64,000 bases of DNA from an uncultured Pelosinus sp. (GTDB lineage: Bacteria; Bacillota; Negativicutes; UMGS1260): NCBI GenBank assembly GCA_900550105.1, contig URQW01000005.1:1-64000 (forward strand). The letters are read 5' to 3'. A model generated the notes under the pieces. It was not told the origin of the DNA and searched no databases. It worked only from the letters and a program-made list of their open reading frames with translations. Of the stretch, positions 57,453-64,000 are shown in pieces; position 1 is the stretch's first letter; every line of letters starts with the position of its first letter. The translations under genes were made by a program, and so were the position numbers.

Positions 57453-58604
57453 TTATTGTTTCAGCTTACCGCTGACCACTTCAATTGCTTTTTGCAGCTG
57501 TATATCCGAAGCCTGGTCCTTCGGCGGCGGCGCATCAAGTACAATATCAGGCTCAATCCCAATGCCGTTAATCGATCGATCATTCGGCGTAAGATATTTC
57601 GCGATTGTCAGCTTAATTGCCGTCGAACCGTCGAGTCGTACGAGAGTCTGTACCGATCCTTTACCATAGGTCTTCGTACCAATCAGCGTTCCTGCCTGCG
57701 TATCTTGAATCGCTCCTGCTACAATTTCCGAGGCACTGGCGCTGCCTCCGTTTACTAGTACCGCCACAGGATATTTGACTGCAGGCAAATTCGATGTATG
57801 GGTTTCCCGTTTGCCGTCACGCGTCACTACTGATACGATCGGCCCTTGCGGTACAAAACGATTGGCCACTTTCACGCATTCTTCCAGTAAGCCGCCGGGA
57901 TCGTCGCGAAGATCAAGAACAACCGCCTTCATTCCTTGATTTTCTAACTCCTGATACTGCTTATTAAAATCGCTGCCTGTATTTTCATTAAACATGGAAA
58001 TACGAATGTAGCCGATCTGATTGGGCAGCATCTTGCTGCTGACTGTTCTAATCTGGATATTAGAACGAACAAGCGAATAATCTTTCGGTTCTTCGTTACC
58101 GCGCTTAATCGATAGTACAACGGTGGTTCCTTCGGGACCACGAATTTTGCTTACAGCGCCGTCAAGAGGCATATCTTTCGTAGGCTGTCCATCAATCCCA
58201 ACAATCTGATCACCGCTTTTAATGCCTGACTGTTCACCAGGCGTTCCTTCGATTGGCGATATAACGAGAAGCTTTTTATCTTTTACACCAACTACAATTC
58301 CTACACCGCCAAAAGAGCCTTCTGTCTCAATCATAAACTCTTTGAACATCTTCGCGTCCATATAGAGGGAGTGAGGATCGCCGAGCGACTCAACCATGCC
58401 TTTAATCGCTCCAGCCATCAGCTTATCAAGTGGTACATCTTCTACGTATTTCGATTCCACAACCTGCACCGCTCGAAAAAATTGCAGGGATGAAAGCACA
58501 TCGCCTGTATGAACTTTCAACACGTAAAGAAACCCAGCTGTCGTTACAACAAAAGTACAAAACACGAGTAAAATTGCGCTGGCAATCAGTTTGCGCCGAC
58601 TCAT
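57453..58604 (-). CDS. ctpA: carboxy-terminal processing protease, S41 family
   Basis: A 383-residue periplasmic or extracytoplasmic serine protease. It has one N-terminal membrane anchor (about 7-29), a PDZ domain (about 92-170, GGVGIVVGVKDKKLLV) and the S41 catalytic domain with the SASAS serine motif at 288-292 and the catalytic lysine K315 (YGKGSVQ). In the family it trims proteins at their C-termini, often envelope or peptidoglycan enzymes. It lies just downstream of the M23 peptidase and ftsEX. ATG 58604 was chosen; a TTG five codons earlier is possible. Confidence 0.93.
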   Translation of the reverse strand: MSRRKLIASAILLVFCTFVVTTAGFLYVLKVHTGDVLSSLQFFRAVQVVESKYVEDVPLDKLMAGAIKGMVESLGDPHSLYMDAKMFKEFMIETEGSFGGVGIVVGVKDKKLLVISPIEGTPGEQSGIKSGDQIVGIDGQPTKDMPLDGAVSKIRGPEGTTVVLSIKRGNEEPKDYSLVRSNIQIRTVSSKMLPNQIGYIRISMFNENTGSDFNKQYQELENQGMKAVVLDLRDDPGGLLEECVKVANRFVPQGPIVSVVTRDGKRETHTSNLPAVKYPVAVLVNGGSASASEIVAGAIQDTQAGTLIGTKTYGKGSVQTLVRLDGSTAIKLTIAKYLTPNDRSINGIGIEPDIVLDAPPPKDQASDIQLQKAIEVVSGKLKQ

Positions 58605-58697
58605 AACCCCATCACCCAACTCTCTTCACCTGCAGCGCCACGAGCGCCGTCCCGTCTTAACTATATGCAAAATCAGCACAAACTATGCTCTTACCAC

Positions 58698-59816
58698 TTA
58701 CGGCAGATACCCCATCGGGTTCACAGGCGTACCGTTTTCCCTCACTTCAAAGTGAACATGGGGACCTGTAGCATAACCGGTTGCGCCAGCTAAAGCAACA
58801 GCCTGGCCCTTGCCAATTTGCTGGCCTTCGCTGACAAGCAGCTGACTATTATGACCATACAGTGTCGTAATACCATTGCCATGATCAATCATAACTGCTT
58901 TGCCATAGCCGCCCATCCAATCCGCATAGATGACTACGCCCGAATCAGCCGCCACGACGGTATCGCCATAATCAGCGCCAATGTCAATCCCGGTATGAAA
59001 CCGTGGATCGCCGAACACAGGATGATTTCGCCCGCCAAAGGGCGAGGTAATTGGACCGGAAATCGGCCACATCATGGCGCCGCTACCGCTGCCATGGCCA
59101 ATATTATAGCCGCCGCCGCGAATCATCCGTTCAATCCGTTGCGATGTTTCCATGAGTTCCTGATAAGCACGATTCGCTGCATCACGCTCATTGATCGCGC
59201 TATTCATGAGCGACTGTAGCCCATTCTTCTTTTCTTCCATGATTTGCTTTTTCTGGGCTGCCACATTTTTCAACTGCTGAATCTGTGCCTGATTTTGTTC
59301 TAGCTCATTCTTCTTTGTTAGAATGAGCTCACGTTCTGCCTTTACTTCCATCACGAGGTCAATATCTTGTTTGACCACACGCTGCAGTAAGTCGAGGCGC
59401 GTCGTAAAATCAGTAAAGTCTGTTGCACCAAGCAACACGTCAAGATAACTGATCTGACCGTTTTTATAAACATCGCGCATGCGCTTATTCAGTACAATCG
59501 TTCTGGCTGCCAGCGTTTTTTCCGCCTTAGCCAATACTTCTTTATTTGTCTCAAGCTGTCCTTGCGTTTCTTTTAGCTGCGAATCGACGCTCTTGTACTC
59601 ATTGAGAGCCGTCTCATAAGACACCTGTGCTGACTGCAGCATCGGGTTAATCGAATCTACCTTTTTCTGCGCTTCCGAAATCTTATTTTGCTGTGTATTC
59701 ATTTGCTGCTGTACGCTTTGCAGATCACTTTCATTATCGGCAAAAGCAGTAACTGTGCCAAAAACTAACAGTACCAGAGCTGCTATTACAGCAGTTCCTT
59801 TACGAAACCGATTCAT
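58698..59816 (-). CDS. M23 peptidase / EnvC-like murein hydrolase regulator
   Basis: A 372-residue exported protein. It has a signal peptide (1-26, ending in VTAFA), a long coiled coil (about 30-245, with SVQQQMNTQQNKISEAQKKV as its first part), and a C-terminal LytM/M23 domain (about 255-372). The zinc ligands H and D in RFHTGIDIGADYGD and H in PHVHFEVRENG are present, so it may be catalytic, unlike E. coli EnvC. Next to ftsEX it is the likely periplasmic partner whose activity FtsEX controls during division. Confidence 0.93.
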   Translation of the reverse strand: MNRFRKGTAVIAALVLLVFGTVTAFADNESDLQSVQQQMNTQQNKISEAQKKVDSINPMLQSAQVSYETALNEYKSVDSQLKETQGQLETNKEVLAKAEKTLAARTIVLNKRMRDVYKNGQISYLDVLLGATDFTDFTTRLDLLQRVVKQDIDLVMEVKAERELILTKKNELEQNQAQIQQLKNVAAQKKQIMEEKKNGLQSLMNSAINERDAANRAYQELMETSQRIERMIRGGGYNIGHGSGSGAMMWPISGPITSPFGGRNHPVFGDPRFHTGIDIGADYGDTVVAADSGVVIYADWMGGYGKAVMIDHGNGITTLYGHNSQLLVSEGQQIGKGQAVALAGATGYATGPHVHFEVRENGTPVNPMGYLP

Positions 59817-59862
59817 CCAATCCCTCCAAAACCCGCTGATGCATAATCGCTTGTCCCTGGTC

Positions 59863-60750
59863 TTATACTCGTAAAAATTTCTTCAAGGAAATCGTACTGC
59901 CCACTGCGCCAATAACCGTACCGACGATGAGCAGAAAAATGCTGATTTCCGTTACAAAAGGATATCGTGGAATTAAGGGGAAAAAGGCCATTGTTTGGTA
60001 GACCTTTTCCGTAAGAAACCCGTAAGACTGTCCTAATAGCAGAACAGCAATCAGAGCGCCGCCGAAGCCAAGAATCATACCTTCTAAAATAAAGGGCCAG
60101 CGGATAAACCAGTCTGTCGCTCCGACATACTTCATAATGCCAATTTCCTTACGCCGTGCAAACACGGTAATGCGAATCGTATTGGCAATAATAAACAAGG
60201 CGGCAAAACCAAGAAAGACGATTAAAATCAGCCCAACAATCCGAATCATCTTGGTAAGCTGGAAGAGATGTTCAATCACCTCTTGACCGAAGCGGGCATT
60301 TTCTACGCCCTGAATTTCGCCAGCCGCCTGAGCTACAGTTTTCACCTGCTCTGGCCTGTCTACCTTGACTTCAAAAGCATTTGGCAGCGGATTGCTATCG
60401 CCAAGAGCGGTTAAGAGTCCTTGCTGCTCGCCAAGGCGCTGCTTGAATTTCACGAGCGCATCTTCCTTGCTGACAAATAAAACTTCCGTTACGCCAGACA
60501 CCTTCGTAAGTTTTGTACCGACTTCCCGCATATCTTTATCACTAAGATTGTCTTTTAAGTAAACGGAAATTTCCACCTGCGACTCTAGAATGGATGCCAT
60601 GTGATTTAAGTTAAGCACCATCATTAAAAAAATCCCCAGAATCAGCAGGGACAAAGCCACCGTACTAATGGAAGCAACACTCATTAAACCGTTATGGCGC
60701 AGGGATTTGAAAGATTCGGCAACAAAATATTCCGCCGTTCTAATCTTCAT
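59863..60750 (-). CDS. ftsX: cell division protein FtsX
   Basis: A 295-residue membrane subunit of the FtsEX complex. Four membrane helices (about 22-46, 168-192, 216-240, 265-287) flank an external loop between the first two (about 50-165) that contacts the peptidoglycan hydrolase partner. The C-terminal FtsX/MacB fold contains FARRKEIGIMKYVGATDWFI. Its start overlaps the end of ftsE by 11 bp. Confidence 0.96.
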   Translation of the reverse strand: MKIRTAEYFVAESFKSLRHNGLMSVASISTVALSLLILGIFLMMVLNLNHMASILESQVEISVYLKDNLSDKDMREVGTKLTKVSGVTEVLFVSKEDALVKFKQRLGEQQGLLTALGDSNPLPNAFEVKVDRPEQVKTVAQAAGEIQGVENARFGQEVIEHLFQLTKMIRIVGLILIVFLGFAALFIIANTIRITVFARRKEIGIMKYVGATDWFIRWPFILEGMILGFGGALIAVLLLGQSYGFLTEKVYQTMAFFPLIPRYPFVTEISIFLLIVGTVIGAVGSTISLKKFLRV

Positions 60751-61426
60751 AGCCGTATACCCCTTTCAATTCATCACGGACAATACGGCCCTGCTCCATA
60801 GCGATGACTCGCCGCTTTAAAGCGTCAACGACGTAGCGGTCATGCGTCGCCATAATAATCGTCGTGCCTTCCCGATTGATTTTTTCAAAGATCTGCATAA
60901 TTTCCCAGGATGTTTCCGGATCAAGATTTCCTGTCGGTTCATCGGCAATAATCACCGCAGGCTTATTCACCAAAGCTCGGGCAATCGCTACACGCTGCTG
61001 CTCGCCCCCTGATAATTCCGACGGATAATGTCTAGCGCGATGCCTCAGCCCCACACGGTCAAGCACAAAATGAACGCGCTTTTGAATTTCCCGGTGCGGC
61101 GCCTCAATAACCAGCATGGCAAAAGCCACATTTTCATAGACTGTTTTATTAGGAAGTAAGCGAAAATCCTGAAAAACAGTGCCAAGACTTCGCCGTAAAT
61201 AGGGAACATCCTTTACTGCCATTTTCGTTACATCATATCCATTGACAAAAATCTGACCGGAACTTGGCAGCTCTTCGCGAAACAATAACTTTACAAAAGT
61301 TGATTTACCAGCGCCACTCGGGCCAACAAGAAAAACAAAATCGCCTGCTGCAATCTTCACTGTAATGTCAGACAAGGCGACAGAGCCGTTGCTATAGACT
61401 TTCGATACCCCTGTCATGCTAATCAA
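60740..61426 (-). CDS. ftsE: cell division ATP-binding protein FtsE
   Basis: A 228-residue ABC ATPase that drives FtsX. Walker A is GPSGAGKST (about 36-44), the signature is LSGGEQQRVAIARAL, Walker B is VIIADEPTGNLDP, and the H-loop is IIMATHD. It does not energise transport but signals across the membrane to activate murein hydrolysis at the septum. It is the first gene of ftsE-ftsX-M23 peptidase-ctpA. The 140 bp before it hold no convincing gene. Confidence 0.97.
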   Translation of the reverse strand: MISMTGVSKVYSNGSVALSDITVKIAAGDFVFLVGPSGAGKSTFVKLLFREELPSSGQIFVNGYDVTKMAVKDVPYLRRSLGTVFQDFRLLPNKTVYENVAFAMLVIEAPHREIQKRVHFVLDRVGLRHRARHYPSELSGGEQQRVAIARALVNKPAVIIADEPTGNLDPETSWEIMQIFEKINREGTTIIMATHDRYVVDALKRRVIAMEQGRIVRDELKGVYGYED

Positions 61427-61566
61427 ACCAAAAGCACTCCTTTAACTTCAGAACAAAATCAGAACAATAATGAAACTGTACTTAAATTGAACCATATGTA
61501 AGGACCTGTATTCGACAGGAGTCATAAAAAACCTTCTTCTTTCAAAAAAATCGCCTAGTAAAATCC

Positions 61567-62298
61567 TTATTTTAACAAGCCCCATACATACCAAGTCAAA
61601 AATCCCAGCAAAAATAACAAACCAAAATACCAACAGCCTACGGTCATGCGCTGATAAAAGGCAATCCGATAATAAGCGCCTTCACTATTTTGCCGCCAGA
61701 GCTGCCGTAAGGAGCCGACAAAAACAAGTAAAACCAGCAAGTTTGCTGTAAAAAAACAAAAACAGCCGAGCACCAGACTACCAATCCACCACAGCCGCGG
61801 CGTAATCGCTTCGGCAATTTTGCCGCCATCCAGGGGAGCACAGGGAATAAGATTCAACAAATTGAGTAGACAGGCTGTATAGGAAAGCACCAGCCAGAAG
61901 AGACTGTCCGACCAAAAATAGGCTGTCAGAAATAACAAGGCGGAAAGCGTTCCGGCTGCCGGACCACCTATGGCGATATTGGCTGCCATTTTCGCATTAC
62001 TCGGGCCTTGCTTCAATTGAATCACAGCGCCCACAAAGGGCACGAACCATAATCCCCCTGTTTCAATACCCACGGCAGCCGAAGCTAGAAGATGACCCAG
62101 TTCGTGAATCAAAAGGAGCACAATAAAGCCAACCGCAAAATGCCAGCCGAACGCAGCGGCGTAAAGCCCCAGAGAGAGCGCGATCGAGGCGGCTGTCGTC
62201 AGAATCGGCCCTAGCGATGCCATAGCGCCAATCCCCATAAGTGCAATGGCTAACCGCTGGGCCAGGCGTCCTCCCAAACGGACTACCCGAGTCATCAT
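61567..62298 (-). CDS. M50-family site-2-type membrane protease
   Basis: A 243-residue intramembrane zinc metalloprotease candidate with about six membrane helices. The HELGH motif is at 65-69 and the third ligand motif APLDGG (D157) at 154-159, both intact. SpoIVFB- and Rip-like relatives cut membrane-bound regulators or sigma-factor precursors. The substrate is unknown and no sigma or anti-sigma gene is adjacent. The start is ATG 62298 or the next codon, behind AGGGAGG. Confidence 0.85.
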   Translation of the reverse strand: MMTRVVRLGGRLAQRLAIALMGIGAMASLGPILTTAASIALSLGLYAAAFGWHFAVGFIVLLLIHELGHLLASAAVGIETGGLWFVPFVGAVIQLKQGPSNAKMAANIAIGGPAAGTLSALLFLTAYFWSDSLFWLVLSYTACLLNLLNLIPCAPLDGGKIAEAITPRLWWIGSLVLGCFCFFTANLLVLLVFVGSLRQLWRQNSEGAYYRIAFYQRMTVGCWYFGLLFLLGFLTWYVWGLLK

Positions 62299-62330
62299 GG
62301 CTACGCCTCCCTTGTATCGCTAAAATCAAA

Positions 62331-62365
62331 AAGGGCTCATTCCACTTTATGCAGAATGAGTCCTT
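62331..62365 (-). terminator. terminator of the transketolase genes
   Basis: A 12-bp stem AAGGGCTCATTC / GAATGAGTCCTT (one wobble) with an 11-nt loop starts nine bases past the stop and runs into TTTTGATTTT on the minus strand. Confidence 0.8.
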
Positions 62366-62374
62366 CTTATGCTT

Positions 62375-63313
62375 TTATTTCCGGGCAATAACCCTGAGAG
62401 CCGCCGCAACAATGTCGGCTGCTGTTAAATGATATTTCTGCAACAAGTCGTCGGCCGTACCGGATTCGCCAAAAGTATCTTGAACACCAACGCGTTGCAT
62501 CGGTACAGGTGCAGCTTCCACTAGGACTTCCGCCACAGCGCTGCCCAGTCCGCCATAAATACTGTGTTCTTCACAAGTTACAATTGCGCCCGTAGCCTGA
62601 GCTGCCGCAATGACCGCCGTCTGATCGAGCGGCTTAATCGTATGGATATTGAGAACTCTAGCCGTATAGCCTTGTTCGTTAAGCAGCTTGGCCGCTTCCT
62701 GTGCGGCGGCTACGAGCATCCCTGTGGCGATCAGCGTCACATCTTTGCCGTCAGCAAGCTGCACCGCCTTGCCTAGTTCAAAGACATAGTCTGCGCCAAA
62801 GATATCAGGCGTTCCCATCCGGCCGAGGCGCAAATAAACAGGACCTTCATAGGCTGCGGCATAAGCCACAGCAGCTCGCGTTTCTGCTGCATCGCAAGGA
62901 ACAATTACTGTCATATTTGGAATCGTCCGCATCAACGAAATATCTTCAATCGACTGATGGGATGCGCCATCTTCGCCAACAGTGAGTCCAGCATGAGTGG
63001 CCGCAATTTTTACATTGAGCTTCGGATAGCAGATCGAATTGCGAATCTGTTCGTAAGCCCGTCCCGCCGCAAACATAGCGAAAGTAGACACAAAGGGAAC
63101 TTTTCCCGCCGCCGCCAAACCAGCCGCTGTCCCCATCATATTTTGTTCGGCAATGCCTACATTAAAAAACCGTTCTGGATAGACTTTTTTGAAATCTGCT
63201 GTTTTCGTTGATTTTGACAAATCAGCGTCAAGCACAATAATATCTTTATTTTGACCGCCCAGCTCTTTTAAAGCCTGGCCGTAAGCTTCTCGTGTGGCAA
63301 CAAGTTTTCCCAT
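62375..63313 (-). CDS. transketolase, C-terminal subunit
   Basis: A 312-residue protein holding the pyrimidine-binding and C-terminal domains of transketolase, in the split form common in Firmicutes and archaea. With the N-terminal subunit it would move two-carbon units between pentose and other sugar phosphates. Motifs are VLDADLSKSTKT, FNVGIAEQNMMGTAAGLAA (with the conserved glutamate), and GASHQSIEDISLMR. ATG 63313 with TGAGGGA upstream is preferred over a GTG at 63328 that overlaps the preceding stop. Confidence 0.94.
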   Translation of the reverse strand: MGKLVATREAYGQALKELGGQNKDIIVLDADLSKSTKTADFKKVYPERFFNVGIAEQNMMGTAAGLAAAGKVPFVSTFAMFAAGRAYEQIRNSICYPKLNVKIAATHAGLTVGEDGASHQSIEDISLMRTIPNMTVIVPCDAAETRAAVAYAAAYEGPVYLRLGRMGTPDIFGADYVFELGKAVQLADGKDVTLIATGMLVAAAQEAAKLLNEQGYTARVLNIHTIKPLDQTAVIAAAQATGAIVTCEEHSIYGGLGSAVAEVLVEAAPVPMQRVGVQDTFGESGTADDLLQKYHLTAADIVAAALRVIARK

Positions 63314-63324
63314 GAGCTTTTCCC

Positions 63325-64000
63325 TCACTCCTCTTCAAATTGCGCCAAGAATTTTGCACACTCTTCGCTTGTCGGCGCTTTTCCATGCCAGTCTGCTTTA
63401 TTTTCCATTTCACAGACGCCTTTTCCCTTAACCGTATGAGCTACAATCAGCGTTGGTTTGCCTTTATAGGCTTTAGCCGCTTCCAGTGCGTCATGAATGG
63501 CAGTAAGATCATGGCCATCAATTTCAAGCACATTCCAGTTAAAGGCCCGCCATTTTTCGGCAATCGGCAAAGGCGACATGACTTCTTCAATAGGTCCGTC
63601 GATTTGGAGACCGTTAAAGTCAACAAAGGCTGTAAGATTATCAAGCTGATAGTGACCGGCAAACATAGCTGCTTCCCAAATCTGTCCTTCTTCGAGTTCG
63701 CCGTCGCCCATGAGCGCATAGACGCGATATTCTTTCTGGTCAATACGGCCAGCCAAAGCCATGCCATTAGCTGCGCTAAGCCCTTGTCCCAAAGAACCTG
63801 TCGACATATCCACGCCAGGAATGTATTTCATTTCTGGATGGCCCTGCAGGCGACTGTTAACTTTTCTTAAACTCATAAGCTCCTCTACCGGAAAATAGCC
63901 TTTTTCCGCTAAAGCAGCATAGAGAACTGGCGCCGCGTGACCTTTACTTAAGACAAAGCGGTCACGATTGGGATCTTTTGGCTGCTTGGGATCTACCTGC
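63325..64000 (-). CDS. transketolase, N-terminal subunit (partial, runs off the window)
   Basis: The visible 224 residues are the thiamine-diphosphate-binding half of split transketolase. SKGHAAPVLYAALAEKGYF is followed by PGVDMSTGSLGQGLSAANGM and the ThDP/Mg motif MGDGELEEGQIWEA with its later asparagine-containing part (VDFNGLQIDG). The frame stays open to 64000, so the start codon and about 50 residues lie beyond the right edge. It directly precedes the C-terminal subunit gene. Confidence 0.95.
   Translation of the reverse strand, partial: QVDPKQPKDPNRDRFVLSKGHAAPVLYAALAEKGYFPVEELMSLRKVNSRLQGHPEMKYIPGVDMSTGSLGQGLSAANGMALAGRIDQKEYRVYALMGDGELEEGQIWEAAMFAGHYQLDNLTAFVDFNGLQIDGPIEEVMSPLPIAEKWRAFNWNVLEIDGHDLTAIHDALEAAKAYKGKPTLIVAHTVKGKGVCEMENKADWHGKAPTSEECAKFLAQFEEE

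Noticed and set aside
61448..61633. Small membrane protein between ftsE and the M50 protease
   Set aside because: The 61-residue frame overlaps the end of the protease gene, has no ribosome site and resembles a chance hydrophobic frame.

Overview
The window reads as a chromosomal segment of an anaerobic Firmicute of the Negativicutes type (Sporomusaceae/Selenomonadales-like). This placement is inferred from gene content and gene style. It rests on the secG-rnr-smpB-ssrA neighbourhood, a CggR-controlled glycolytic operon, rapZ-yvcK-whiA, a SCIFF (ranthipeptide) pair, NiFe-hydrogenase maturation genes, a K+-dependent membrane pyrophosphatase, BioW-type biotin synthesis, and FtsEX with an EnvC-like and a CtpA-like protein. 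Most genes lie on the minus strand. No tRNA, rRNA or CRISPR array was found.

Left part (1-10.2 kb) is the accessory zone. It has a short array of ~20 bp repeats at the window edge, an IS30-family transposase, ssrA (tmRNA), a two-gene CoA-transferase / AbfD-HpaB-family module, a tryptophan-rich RTX-like repeat protein with a near-perfect internal 369 bp duplication, and a secreted HAD phosphatase. A decayed copy of the ssrA 3' end lies between the RTX-like gene and its terminator, so the region between smpB and ssrA looks invaded and rearranged.

From 10.4 to 23.8 kb the order on the minus strand is cggR - gap - pgk/tpiA (one fused gene) - gpmI - eno - secG - hppA - thioesterase - rnr - smpB. 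A CggR-type operator lies upstream of cggR. From 23.9 to 31.6 kb the order is scfA (46-residue SCIFF precursor) - scfB (its radical SAM maturase) - hypF - hypC - hypD - hypE - rpoN. From 31.6 to 42 kb there is an unrecognised secreted protein, a membrane metallophosphoesterase, a polysaccharide deacetylase, whiA-yvcK-rapZ, a PHP phosphoesterase, and a biotin operon (membrane protein - bioW - bioF - bioD) preceded by two BirA-box-like dyads.

From 42 to 64 kb there are a Cof-type HAD phosphatase, a chemoreceptor, an RpiR regulator, a small membrane protein, rubredoxin, a LemA/TPM pair, uvrC, a lone biotin carboxylase, uvrB-uvrA, ftsE-ftsX-M23 peptidase-ctpA, an M50 protease and a split transketolase that runs off the right edge. 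The most unusual non-coding structure is a pair of long hairpins (45965-46033 and 57288-57367). They share a 22-nt loop core but have different stems. The second lies at the end of an array of related ~124 bp hairpin-forming repeats in the gap between uvrB and ctpA.
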